DNA of 64,000 nucleotides from Fusarium oxysporum f. sp. lycopersici 4287 (Eukaryota > Ascomycota > Sordariomycetes > Hypocreales > Nectriaceae), in the NCBI RefSeq assembly GCF_000149955.1, contig NC_030993.1:41283-105282 (forward strand), written 5' to 3'. Below the pieces are notes generated by a model. That model was not told where the DNA came from. It made no database searches and saw only the letters and a list, made by a program, of their open reading frames with translations. The stretch's first letter is position 1, and each line of letters begins with the position of its first letter. Of the stretch, positions 35,576 through 46,603 are shown one piece after another. Both the position numbers and the translations under genes were made by a program.

Positions 35576-36965
35576 ATGAGACTGCTTACTGTATGGTGCA
35601 TCCCTGTATCATGTTCATCACTTGGCTAACAAAGACTTAGTTCTCACTCTTACTCATATCGGGGGTGGCTGGTCTTGTGCAGGATGTCCCGAGCATCAAT
35701 GGTAATTACTTCCACCAAGCAGAATGTCAACATCAACATTGAACATTATTGACCCTTTGTGCAGCTGCAATCCCGTATGTTCCTTGGACTGAGGGCATGA
35801 AGCGGAAGCCATCCGACTTCAACCATCCGGGTCTCTGGCATTCTCACAACGACCTCGAAGTCATGAGAAACGGCGTTCTTAAAGGACTTGACCCATGGAA
35901 GTCAGGCTACGAACAGTTTGCCAACAGCAGCTTTTCGCAGTCATCCTACAAGATGAACGGTCCATATGCTGTGATTTCCCGCGGATCCATCAGCAACTAC
36001 ACCTCGTTTTCCAATGACGCCCGTGCCGCTTACCAGAATGCGATTATGTGTACAGGCCCCCCCTTCTCTATACGTCTATGCAAAGCTTTATCGCTAATTA
36101 CAATGTTGCAGGGTATATCACCAAGGATCAAGCCCATTGGGATCGCTCTACTACCATTTTGGATAGCTGGGGTACAAATCTGACCAACATCATTGGGACT
36201 GACCGCTCACTGCTCATTGGCATCGAAGGAACTCTATTTGCGAATGCTGCAGAGATCATGCGATGGGAGGGCGGCTGGACAGAGGTCGGGGCAAAGTGGC
36301 AGGGAGGCCAAGGGTTCAGTATCCAGCTCTATTGGTTGTTTCTGAAACAGAGCCTGATCATTGGCCAGGCCAACTACGGCATCGCCTCCATCAAAGCTTT
36401 GATGGACTATGCAGTATACCTCGAGGATGTCTCGGCTTACAACTTTGCCATATGGTCTTGGAAGAATGACTGGTGCGCCGGTATCGATGCAACCATTAAT
36501 TCCAAGACAGGCCAGAACTCTGAATCTGGCCGAGACCAGGGCCATGTCATGTCTGGCCTCGGTTGGCTTGCTCTAGCTGCGAGAACTTCCAAGACTCAAG
36601 GGTACGACTTATTTGGGTATGGGAACAACTTGCTTCTCAAAGGTGCAGAATACGCAGCCAAATACAACCTGAACGAAACAGTACCATACGACTCGAAATG
36701 GCGCCGATGCGAATCAGTTTTGGTCAATGGTCCCTGGCAAAACATCTCGGAGTTTAACAGAGGCATTGTTCAGGAGGTTTCGGGTGTAGTTAAGAAAGCA
36801 CCGGCGGTGTGGGATCTCCTCTACTATACGTCTGAAGCCAAGGGATTGAACAATCAGTGGACTACCAAGGCCAAGGAAGCATACGATGCTGCAGGCGGAG
36901 AGGTGGTGACTGGAGGTGATATGCCTGGCTTTGGAGATCTGCTCTGGGCTACATCAAAGAAGTAG
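35576..36965 (+). CDS. Secreted alginate-lyase-family protein (PF05426-like), copy B
   Basis: About 404 residues in four exons: 35576-35590 (five codons), 35641-35701, 35765-36049 and 36112-36965. The spliced N-terminus is a good signal peptide (MRLLT joined to FSLLLISGVAGLV). It continues with FNHPGLWHSHNDLEVMRNGV, SNDARAAYQNAIMW (the Trp is completed at the third junction) and FANAAEIMRWEGGW. The family block is QNSESGRDQGHVMSGLGWLA, where Arg-Asp-Gln-x-His is conserved with copy A (GRDQGH). It is similar to copy A across its length but clearly diverged, so an old duplication. It probably acts outside the cell on a uronate-rich polymer by beta-elimination; this is inferred from family only. 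Confidence 0.87.
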
Positions 36966-37496
36966 CTTAGCATTTAGAATAGCCACGGAGAATAGACTGT
37001 GGTACTATAATAACCTGGAGACTGCGCAGTGTCCTATTCAGCACAACTTTGCAAATGTAAATGTGCAACCTTCATAACTTGAATCCTGACTCGAGATACA
37101 GTGGATCTTGGACTTGTACTGTGAGATAATGGAGTCAGTTGTCGCGATGCCGCTGAAATATGACCCGAGATCCATATGAAATCTTTAAAAGAGCCGTTTC
37201 GCGTCAGCATAAACTGTCTGGTTCTAACTTCTAGTTGGTCTACTAGTCCTAGACTATATACTCTCGGCGCGCAATCAATGCACAAAGCATTTAAAGGTTT
37301 GCTCTGACTTCCAGAGTCAATAGATATGGCAGTAGTACCACCAATTCTTGCTTGAAATGGCATAACCCCAAGGGCGACACGGTATAGTGGAGGGTTTTAT
37401 TCGCTACATGTCATATAAATGAAAATGAACTATTGACCGGAAAGGTTATTATGTTAACTGCACTGCCGACTCTTAATACTGATATGGAAGCTCTTT
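36966..37496. other. Intergenic region between convergent genes
   Basis: 0.53 kb between the stop codons of the lyase-family copy B and the alpha-galactosidase. No supported frame. Confidence 0.5.
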
Positions 37497-38829
37497 CTAT
37501 TTCGATATGACGAGGACCTTTGTTTGCGTTGGCTTGATGCCCTTCAAGCTAACCTTGCCTCCAGATGCAGTAATTGCTTTTCCTGCCCAGACGTCCCTGA
37601 TCTTCAGCTGTTGCTCAACAGAAAGACCAGGGATGTCTTCCAAGGAGATCCCAACGTCCACGTCGCCGCTACCATAGTTCTGGACCAAGATCACATGTCG
37701 CCTCTTCCCAGAACTTAGTGGCCCTGCCCAAACCTGATAACTGCCTTCCTCAGATAGCTTTGGCAGATACACGGCAGGCTTGCCCGCGTCATCCTGGTTC
37801 AAGGCGATGATGTCCTTGTTCTTGTAAATGGCGAGCGAGGTATCGCTGATATTCTTAAGATCAGCGCCGATGATAAGGGGAGACTTCAGGGCAGCCCAGA
37901 AAGAGAAGTGGGTTTGTTCTTCCAGCTCTGTCATGGTCCAGGTCCCAATCTCCAACATATCCATGTCGGCTAGGTCAGAAATTAGTACAAGTCCTTGCAA
38001 GCAATAGCATCGCTGATGAATAAACTTACCCCAAGAGCCTGGTTTCGAGAATGGGCTGATTTCTCTCATCTTGCGTATCATGGTCAGAACGCTGACTCCA
38101 GCATAGCCCTGGTTCATGCAATAAGCCGTCTTGCATATGCTCGCTCTGTCTTTAGCGAAGGACGAGTAGATGTCGCCCGACATACGGTAAGACTCGCCTA
38201 TCTGGTCGGCCCAGAGCCAGGGAAACTGGTTACCCCATTCGCAAAGCGAATAGAAGATCTGACGACCTGAGGCGGCCAGCGCGTACGACATCTTGAGAAA
38301 CCGTTCTTGCACAGAGAGAGTGTTGCTTTGGAAGCCACCACAGTTGTCGTACTTGAGGTAGTCAACGCCCCAACCAGCAAATGTCTGTGCGTCAATTTCC
38401 TCATAGCCATAACTACCAGGATACTTTCCGCACGTGAAGATACCGGCATCACTATAGATCCCGACTTTGAATCCCTTGGAGTGAACGTATGAGGCAGTGG
38501 CAGAGATACCGCCGGGAAACCTGGTGTGGTTTGCTGCAAGCTTGCCGTCTGTATCACGCTCACTGTCTTGCCATCCGTCGTCAATCAACACGTGGTCATA
38601 CCCAAGCTTAGCAAGACCAGTATCCACGAGGGCATTGGCGGTCGACCTAACCAGCTCGTCGCTCACGTTGAGCTTGAAGCTATTCCATGAGTTCCAGCCT
38701 TTCTCAAGTCAGTACAGTACTAGTAGCGACGTGTTGTCAACAGCACTCACCCATCTGTGGCTTCTGGGCCAAGACCTTGGCCGCCAAGGCCACCTTTGCC
38801 GATAACAAAACGTAGAAAATAGATCTCAT
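37497..38829 (-). CDS. Secreted GH27 alpha-galactosidase
   Basis: About 406 residues. Exons are 38829-38751, 38698-38030 and 37969-37497. The N-terminal ~20 residues form a signal peptide, and the first junction creates PQMGWNSWNSF, the GH27 hallmark. HVLIDDGWQ follows, then the nucleophile Asp144 in YLKYDNCGG, SLCEWG, and the likely acid/base Asp201 in RMSGDIYSSF. The second intron (38029-37970) is 60 bp with no in-frame stop. Its GTAAGT donor, TACTAAT branch site and TAG acceptor show it is real, and its removal gives PGSW|ADMDMLEIG as in the family. The enzyme releases terminal alpha-galactose from galactomannan or galacto-oligosaccharides. The C-terminal ~100 residues form the antiparallel beta domain. 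Confidence 0.94.
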
Positions 38830-39364
38830 TGCAATTGACGAACTGAGGTGTCAGGGAAAGTTGATGTAACGTGGAATTTTCTGAACCGTAATCTTTGTTC
38901 CGGCCTCAAGTATTCATGATCAGATTAGTTCGATGTTGACGAATCGAGATGCGATGCGATACCTCCGCTATTTCTTCCACGCCGCCTGATACAGAATGTT
39001 CAATTTTAGGGACATGGCTTGGTGAACGGTCGTTCGGACGAACTACCGGACCAATACCCCATACCTCTTACTCCGCGACCCCAACCCCCGGGAATCACCC
39101 CGCAATTCCCGTTCCATAATGAACTTAGTGGCGAGTGGCGGGCCATCTTTCGGGCGTGTGACATGTTTCCCAGTTGTTGTTTAATCCTTAATTGATAAGA
39201 GGCTTAGTAACAATCCGCCTTCGATGTCTGGGGAAACAGTCTGATATCATCCAGGCAGCCTTTTATATCATCAAAGTTACATCTACTTTTCTACAAATTC
39301 GCTGACCCGTCAAGATCTAACTTAAGCGCTTCTGTCTCATAGTAACAGACTTCGAATTATCAAC
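38830..39364. promoter_or_regulatory. Divergent promoter region GH27 / fasciclin gene
   Basis: 0.53 kb between two divergent secreted-protein genes. It holds TTGTTCCG at 38895-38902, 66 bp upstream of the GH27 ATG, and GGCGGGCCAT at 39135-39144. GC-rich CCCCGG/CCCGC tracts around 39085-39110 could host carbon-catabolite or stress regulators; none is proven. Confidence 0.4.
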
Positions 39365-40122
39365 ATGAAGTTTCAACTATCGCTTGTCTTGTTCGCTGCC
39401 GTTGCATTATGTAATGCGAAAGTCTTCGATAGACAAGCACTGTCATACGCTCCGATCCCAGAGGAAATCTACCAACCTCCCACCAAGTCGGGAGAAACTA
39501 CATTGCTTGACTTTATCAAGTCCCGCGAGGATTTGTCCGAGCTTTCCAAACTTGTTGAGCAGACACCAGGTTGGTGACCTCGAATTCCCAACCGTCACCA
39601 GTGTATTCAGAGCTGACTGGATAAAGGTTTCCTTCAAGCGTTTAGTACAAGTGCAGACTGGCAATACACATTTATCGCGCCTTCCAATGAAGCGTTCAAT
39701 AATACAGGTGAATACTATAAGACATTTGCCAGTACACCCAAGGGACGCTGGTGGTCTGGACAGATGCTTCAACATCACTACATTCCCAACTCGCGTCTAT
39801 ACACGAGCAACTTCACTGCGGAAAAGACTCGATTTCAACTGGGGTCTTACCTCTATGCATCGGCTGAGATCAAAGGCGGAGATCTTGTGCTCAACAATGT
39901 GGCGACCATCGTCGAAGCCAATATCCCTGTAACCAATGTAAGTGCCTGGGGAGAGAGAAGACCAGACTGAAGATGATTGGAGACTAATGAATGCAGGGCC
40001 TTGTACACATCAGCGATCGTATTCTGGCTGGCGATGCCATGATCTACGAGGCTGACATTGGAACAACTAAGCAAGGCTTCATCCCTGGTTCTTGCTCTAA
40101 CCCCAACCTACCTTATTGCTGA
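39365..40122 (+). CDS. Small secreted fasciclin (FAS1) domain protein
   Basis: About 213 residues in three exons: 39365-39569, 39627-39937 and 39997-40122. The signal peptide is MKFQLSLVLFAAVALCNA. A single FAS1-like domain follows: TTLLDFIKSREDLSELSKLV, then across the first junction GFLQAFSTSADWQYTFIAPS with NEAFNNTG, then LQHHYIPNSRLYTSNF, and finally VHISDRILAGDAMIY, which is the typical last helix/strand region. The tail (GSCSNPNLPYC) contains two Cys that may be disulfide-linked. FAS1 proteins are cell-surface or matrix adhesion factors, though some fungal ones are of unknown role. It is divergent from the alpha-galactosidase. Confidence 0.85.
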
Positions 40123-40202
40123 GCGTGAAGACATTGAGAGCATCTAGCCTGATTATTCTATATACAGACATCCTATAAATATGTGGTATCGTTATCCTAG
40201 AG

Positions 40203-41804
40203 TTAGCAGCAACCAATCTGGCATTCTTGCCAGAACCTATACATCTTTTGCTTCATGACATGTTCACACCAGATAAACTTCTTCAACCTCATCTCCACTA
40301 GCTCCCAGTCCTGGCCGTAACCAGTTGAGTAGAAGCACCGATAACGTTCCACCAACGCAGCCGCTTGGTCCTTATGGAGCTGACTCTTTGTTAGGCCACC
40401 AGCCATATGCAGCAACCAGAATGAGATGTCTGGCGCAAGCTTCCACGGCGACATTTGCCTTGTGAAGTCTGTCATACAATCAAGTATCTCGGTGACACAC
40501 TTCTCGGGCGCAAAGTACCCTCCCCAAACACCTTCAGAAAGTCGATATGTGCAGAGATAAGCCGCAAAGAGGCACGCTCTGTAAATCAGGGATTCTTTGC
40601 TCTGCGAACCATCTCTTCTTGTTCCACTAAGAAGATCCACAAGTCTAATCTGCAAGTTGGCTTGGCTATTGCATAATGGGTACCCCTCATCATCCAAGTC
40701 CTCCATCAACGGCATTGGGGTAACTGAAATATCCTTGTCGTCATTATTGATAAAGGTGATTGGCGCTCTTGTCCCTCGGCGCATTGTGTCCACGGCGCAG
40801 CATAATGCGTTGAGATCCTCGAACACAGCAGGTACTGCTGCAGGCCACCCATAGGTGTGCGGTATGAATCCTTGTGGCAAAGCAAAGTAGCTACGGTACG
40901 TCTCATCCTCCCGCAAGCGGGTAAACATCCCGCGATTGTCGAATTGCAAGACTCGGGGTGCACCAGTTGCAAGGGAGCAGATTATGTCCTGCCAAAACAG
41001 AGCTCGCTGAACCTGAGTAATATGCGAGACACTATGTTGACTGGTCAAAATGTTACGTTGGGAGATTATAGTTTGGAGGCCATGGATATGTGTAGCAGCG
41101 CAGGCAGGACCTGGATATGTATCGCGGACTCGGTATTCATAGCTAATCAACATAAGAATGGCTGTTATGGTATGGAGTATTGTCGAGTCACCGCCAAAAT
41201 GGGATAAGTCTCGATTGAGAGACTGAAGAACCTGACTGCGGTGGTGCATCGTTTCGTAGTTTTGCTGGTAGTCGTTGGCTGCTAATGCGAGGAGAAGAGA
41301 TAGAGCATGGAACAATGACTTGTGGGTCAACAATGGCGCCTGGCCATCCTCGTTACCTAAGCCTTGGAGCACAACACAATGCGTCTGTTGATCGATTCGA
41401 AACAGCGGTTCCCCGACGGCCTTGGCTAATGCTATGGAAACAGATTAGCAGTTGAGCTTAACACGAGGCTTACGAAGGTCTAAAGCCCTACGATATCTAA
41501 GAAGCTGTCGTAATCGTTCGGGACTCTCGCACAGGGTGTTGAACGGGTCGAGGAGACTGGGGGAAACTCGAGAAAAAGAATTGCCGCTCATGCCGCTGAG
41601 CCAAGTAGGTTGAGAGGAATCAACAGTGCCAGTCCTGGCAGCAAGAACATCCGTCGAATACACAACGGAAACATCAAGATTGATGCTCGTATCAGGGTCG
41701 CGGCATTGCTCTCGTCTCTGACCCATGTTGTCGCGGTGGATAGCATCCCGTAGGATTCCTCCTTGATGCTGGTTAGGAAGTAAGAGGGGGATAGACTTGG
41801 GCAT
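40203..41804 (-). CDS. Fungal_trans_2-type regulator lacking a zinc cluster
   Basis: Predicted 519 residues, exons 41804-41474 and 41431-40203, one 42-bp phase-1 intron. The body matches the fungal-specific regulator domain of C6 factors (PF11951-like): HALSLLLALAAND, HHRSQVLQSLNRDLSHFG, HTITAILMLISYEYR, IHGLQTIISQRN and LFWQDIICSLATGAPRVL. The N-terminus (MPKSIPLLLPNQHQGG) has no CX2CX6C cluster, and I found none upstream on this strand. It may be a natural zinc-finger-less regulator or have lost its DNA-binding exon. It lies tail to tail with the fasciclin gene, with only 80 bp between the stops. Confidence 0.82.
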
Positions 41805-42150
41805 GATGTCAAATAGAACTGTATACTGTCATAAAATGTCGGGTTTCAAGGGCAGAGGTCGTAGGGCGATAAGGCGTGTATGAGATACAAAGCTACGAGA
41901 AAGAATGAGAGAGCGAGATTCAATCTTGTGGGGCCAACAGGTAAGCTGGCTGACTAATTGCTGCGCTGAAACCGTAGTATATCACTCTAGAGGTCTGGGG
42001 TAAGCAGTGAACCTCAGCAGCTAGGCTCTTAATTGACATTCTGATGATAACTCGACTCAAGGATCTTATTCCTTGTGATTACCTAAGGTACATTAATTAA
42101 CTCACAGCTAATGCTTCCATCAGGCATACCAAATATGCATTTTCAATTCT
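41805..42150. other. Short intergenic region, no gene seen
   Basis: About 0.35 kb between the start of one regulator and the stop of the next, both on the minus strand. AT-rich towards 42150; no supported frame. Confidence 0.5.
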
Positions 42151-43797
42151 TTAATTCCATATCGTATTTAATCTATCTTTTAATCGATGCACTGGCCATC
42201 CAATATTCCTGCCAAAGCTATCTATAAAACGAAGCACCTCCTGTTGTTCTACAGGATTGGTTAACAAACACCCACCTAGACCGTTAGCGACCTTCCTTAG
42301 TAAGACGTGACCCAGAGCTCACAAGTAAAAAGTAAATGATGTACGGTGAACCCAGCACCAACTACCGAAGGGTTATGGATGCCAAGACCGATAGCGATAT
42401 GGAGGTCCTTCATGGCCGCTTTCTAAGATTACAAGTTTAGCAACCAGGCTTGAAGGAAGATGATTGACGTACATCTGCGGCTACCCGATGCTCGATAGTT
42501 CTTAAACTAGACACCCATAGTCTGGGCTCTGAGATGTGCAGTAGAATGCGAGCCAGACAATAGTGTTGATATCCCATTACTGCAAAAGCATAAGTCATTT
42601 TGCTCCGTCGGAAAGTATGCAACGCACTGACCTTGAGCAGGATTCATCATCCACACAATAGGAAAAGCCGATTTGACCCCAGTAGAAGTACTCTTGACAT
42701 CAGAATGATGATAAGGAGAATAGTGCGACGGTATAGAATCATGCCAGCTCGCAACCTCCTTACCAAGATGCGCCCACGTTTCGTAGTCGGGCTGTGCACC
42801 CGGGCTAAAACAGGTGGCCAATACCTGACAGCAAAGAAGAATAATCCGATTGGCAAAGTCCTCATCAGTTGTGTCTACAAATGATCTGGAGCGTCTATAT
42901 TTGTTCAGATCTACCTGCATCGGCTCGCCTTTAATGAGAGAGATGTGTAGATTTTGTCGAAGCATTATCCAGCTGGCCGCTTCACTTAAACCGCCTTGGG
43001 CTATGAAGTCAGGGATGTTGTTCCAGAGTCGTGCGCATCCAACAAGATGGGTTCCAGTGTCGACATCTTTCAAAGCGTTAATGTGCAAACTGTAGTCATG
43101 GCTTTGCTTAGACTGGCTTACCACACATCTCCTCGTACAACCGTAAAAGGACAGCTGCTGCCAGAAGATTTTCATCTAAGGATGACATCGGGTCATCAAG
43201 GATGGGGATCAAGATGCGTAGAGCATAGCTATGGTACTCTTCGCTACTTTCGTCGTCAATACCAGTGATCATTGCTAGATGACGTGATGAGAAAGCTAGG
43301 ATGGAGTATGCTAGGAGTGGCAGTTGGCGAGCCCTCTTCGGCACTTCGCGACCAAAGCGCTTCGACGGATCACAGATATCAATCTGGAAATGGGCCGTCA
43401 GAGACCTTATATGGTGTACATAAAGATTGCTTACTCTTGGTGAAAGATCTTGGAGGTAATTAATTAAGAGAAAAGCTTCCCGCCGACTTCTTAATGGGGA
43501 GGTAAATCCACGCGGGCTGCCAATGAAATAGTTGGATAGGCAAGATGCTGGAGAAGACAGCCTTTGCTATGTCAATTGAGCGCCAAAGTTTTGTCCCAAT
43601 GGAAAGCCATACCCCATGTCCTCGCCTGATCTGGATTCTGGCGAGTTATCTGCAAGGCATAGAGACGGCGGCATGACCGCGTCGTGAATAGGCGAATCCG
43701 CCATTATGAGATGAAGAGCTGAGAGAAAACTACGTTGGAGTCGTCGCTCCTTCGGTAAGCCGAAAGACTCCCCGCATTCTCCATGCATGATGAGCAC
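42151..43797 (-). pseudogene. ARCA-type transcription factor, N-terminally defective
   Basis: A regulator of the same family as the gene at 44086-46288. Well-supported exons are 43566-43435 (left edge uncertain), 43383-43122, 43066-42632, 42579-42473, 42422-42323 and 42275-42151, all with matching phases, ending at TAA 42153-42151. They encode about 340 residues of the family: SRREAFLLINYLQDLSPR, DICDPSKRFGREVPKRARQL, FSSRHLAMITGID, DPMSSLDENLLAAAVLLRLY, QGGLSEAASWIMLRQNLHI, and C-terminal NPVEQQEVLRFIDS / GWPVHRLKD. Upstream, the same frame has TAG at 43569-43567. No zinc cluster is found before the divergent neighbour begins. Either the N-terminus was lost and the gene is dead, or a missed exon structure bypasses the stop. 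Confidence 0.7.
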
Positions 43798-43862
43798 GAT
43801 AGAGTTTGCTCTTTGTCTTGGCTGCTTGGAGTCAGCGCAGATAATGGCTCAATTTGGTGTAG

Positions 43863-43908
43863 TTGTTCCGGGGCTAAGTTTGAGGCCGGGGACCTAGCCT
43901 CGGAACAA
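43863..43908. promoter_or_regulatory. Inverted repeat with TTGTTCCG / CGGAACAA arms
   Basis: Arms TTGTTCCGGGGCTA (43863-43876) and TAGCCTCGGAACAA (43895-43908) are reverse complements with one mismatch, separated by 18 bp. The repeat sits 178 bp or more upstream of the intact ARCA regulator and in front of its defective divergent partner. CCG/CGG triplets in inverted orientation are what Zn2Cys6 dimers bind, so an autoregulatory operator is plausible. Confidence 0.5.
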
Positions 43909-44085
43909 GCAGCCCAAATCTGGATTCCGTGACTCTCCTAACATCTGAGACTGATCCACTTGGGCCCGGAATTACCTCCCAACCGAGCCAAATACAGGTA
44001 TAAGTCTCCCGACCTATCCCAGCTTGTTCTCTGTACCCCGCTAATTCCATTTTGCTTCTTGTCCCAGACGTCTACATGATACGAT

Positions 44086-46288
44086 ATGGGACGGACAGGG
44101 CAAAGAATCTCGGGTTGTAAGGTAAGCCAAGCCCCATGCTTATTTTTCATCGCTGTCTCACTGATTCTTGCTAGAATTGCCGTTTAAAGTGAGCTACGTC
44201 ATACAGGTAACTTGATCATGGCTAAAATTTAGTGTGTGCTATTAGACATCTGAAATGTAACCTAGTGTCTCAATCCACCTACAATAGCCATATGCTAATT
44301 AGATATCTACATTAAAGGCGACGATGAAATTCCGTGTGCTCAGTGCGTCACGAGAAACCTCCATTGTGACAGAAGCCTCCAATGTCGATTTCGCCACAGT
44401 AGGCTTGGCTCGACGTGAGCAATAGCAATGCCCCTATAACAAAAATGATATACTAAGAAAGCACAAGAACACGTGGAAGAGGGCTAGACTTTCCACCGAA
44501 TCAACGGTGGTGCAAGCTCGTCAAGCAAGAGATCGAATTTGTGGATCAGACGTTAGACATCGTTCGATCATTCAACTCTTTGTCAGACCCTGAAGCCTAC
44601 CCCAGCTCGTCGGAAGACCAGCCCTTTTGCTTGTTGGAAGGACAAGACACAGAGCATACATCACCATGTATTGGTAGTCAGCATGCCGTCGACGATGCGC
44701 AACAACGTCCGACCAGCTCGACTTACTCGCATACAGATAGTCAACCCCAGGAGTCTAGTAATCTAGGCCACGCGACTTTGCCATTTCACCAGCATTCTGA
44801 TCGATTACCTGGGCTGGTGTTTCACGAATACACAAACGTTGCGACTGAGCAGATTGATAGTAATCTCAATAACACCGAATTTACGGCACAGGATACCTAT
44901 GCTTCATACGATGATAAATACCAGCTACATCTACCCACCTGCGTGCTCAAGCAAGACGAGGCAGAGTTGGTTCGCCACTTCTTTTCCGGCTTCAGCGATG
45001 CCTTCGATCTTGGGGATCCAAATCGGCCATTCTCCAGTTGGATATCAACCCGAGTGTTACAATATCCTCGACTTCTCGAGTCTGTCTTGACGATCGCCTC
45101 GAGACATCTCGGCAAGGGGAAAACTAGTACGACTTGCCTGGACTCAGCGGCTGAGCCGTCTTCTGATTACACCCAACGTTTGCCTAGCATCAGTTCAAAC
45201 ATTGACTCTTCTATGGAAGAGACCCATTCTGTTGCGGACCTGTTATCACGATTTGCGCAAAGCATGGAAGGTCAGTGTCTTGATCGTCAATGTCTTTTAT
45301 TTTCTGTTGTCTGGAGCACCTTTGTTGTTATTTTGCTAGTTTAGGACCCGTTTCACTAATTACTCGGTATGCACAGCTAAATGCTCGGTCTCCTCTCCCT
45401 CTCTCGGTCAAGCGACCATGATGCACGAACCGACAGAACCCTTTGAACAAGGGGACCTCCCCGAAGCCGCCTCGTGGGCAAATCTGCGACTGGAAGCCTA
45501 CTTGGCAGTTGTCAATCAGGCACCTTTCCCATCATACTTAAATTCCCTGTGCGCAGACAAGAGAGGCGCTCCCGTCGATGACAAAGACTGGGCGAACCTT
45601 ATGCTTCTTCACTTGACAGACATTATCCGATACTGTTTCTCAGACGATAAAGATACTGAGCACTATGCTGCGCTGCTGAAAGACACTACTATCTGGTCGG
45701 AGACAAAACCAGATTCCTTCGATCCTATATATACATGCAATCACCCCGAGAAACAAGTACTTCCAGATATATGGCTATATAGCGAACCAGTGGCTGCTGG
45801 CTTGCAATACTACCATCTCAGCAGGATGCTTCTCATGTCTCACGATCCACGTCTTCCAAAGATTGGACTTGCAAGGAACAGGACAATGAAGCAAATAGAG
45901 GTACAAAATCACGGGGACTACTGAGGGATTTTGTCTAATTTCGAGTAGGTCGAAATGAAGAACGATACCAAGATAGTCTGCGCAATCGCCGCAGGCATGG
46001 GCGAAGCCAGTCCCACATACCTGTGCGTTTGAGTTATAGGCCCCGAACTTTGGCGATTATGCTTATGTGTATTGAGGACTGCATGCATGGCCATAGCCTT
46101 GGTCGGAGACCTTTTCGACAAGCGCGCTGAACAAGATACCCTCCTTTGCGTTCTAACTAATGCAACTGATCGGTTTGGGTGGCCTACTTCTTACATGTAT
46201 GATTTGAACAATACATTTACTTACAATCTGGAAGCTAATTCTCTATAGCAAGGACAGTCTAAAGAAGACGTGGGATGGCTTTAGCTAG
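44086..46288 (+). CDS. ARCA-type Zn2Cys6 transcription factor with an 11-nt microexon
   Basis: About 574 residues from nine exons: 44086-44121, 44175-44188, 44246-44256, 44318-44414, 44462-45270, 45377-45900, 45949-46022, 46077-46196 and 46249-46288. With the 11-nt third exon included, the N-terminus reads as a perfect CX2CX6CX5CX2CX6C cluster (Cys11, 14, 21, 27, 30, 37); without it the third Cys is lost and the frame breaks. Later landmarks are GLDFPPNQRWCKLVKQEIEF, DEAELVRHFFSGFSDAFDLG, LLESVLTIASRHLGKG, GDLPEAASWANLRLEAYLAV, and C-terminal ACMAIALVGDLFDKRAEQD and GWPTSYIKDSLKKTW. A nuclear regulator; targets unknown. Inverted TTGTTCCG/CGGAACAA sites lie just upstream and also beyond its 3' end, before the sugar transporter. 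Confidence 0.85.
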
Positions 46289-46603
46289 GCTGTGATGATA
46301 GCTGTAAAGTAGCATAATTTTGAGTCTGCACTATACGCTTACTAAGCTCTGTGTGTGATGTTCTAATAGCCGTACCAATATTGGGCTTTTCGAGAGTAAT
46401 TGTCAATACGTACAACCTTTAAATTAAGCGATATAATCACAAGTCCTGGAGGAGAGCGAAAACACACATGATAAAGAAATAAATCCAGGACATGGCATGG
46501 TTCCCCATGGGGTACTCCGGAAGATGCGCCACTAATCTCCACTCGCTCCAAAGCAAGAGACCCTAAAAACTATGGCAACAGTTGCATAACAAATCCGGGG
46601 TGT

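Noticed and set aside
43520..43650. An intron from GGGTATGG to ACATAG to bypass the stop in the minus-strand ARCA gene.
   Set aside because: The phase does not match the downstream frame, which would end at a TAA before the conserved region.
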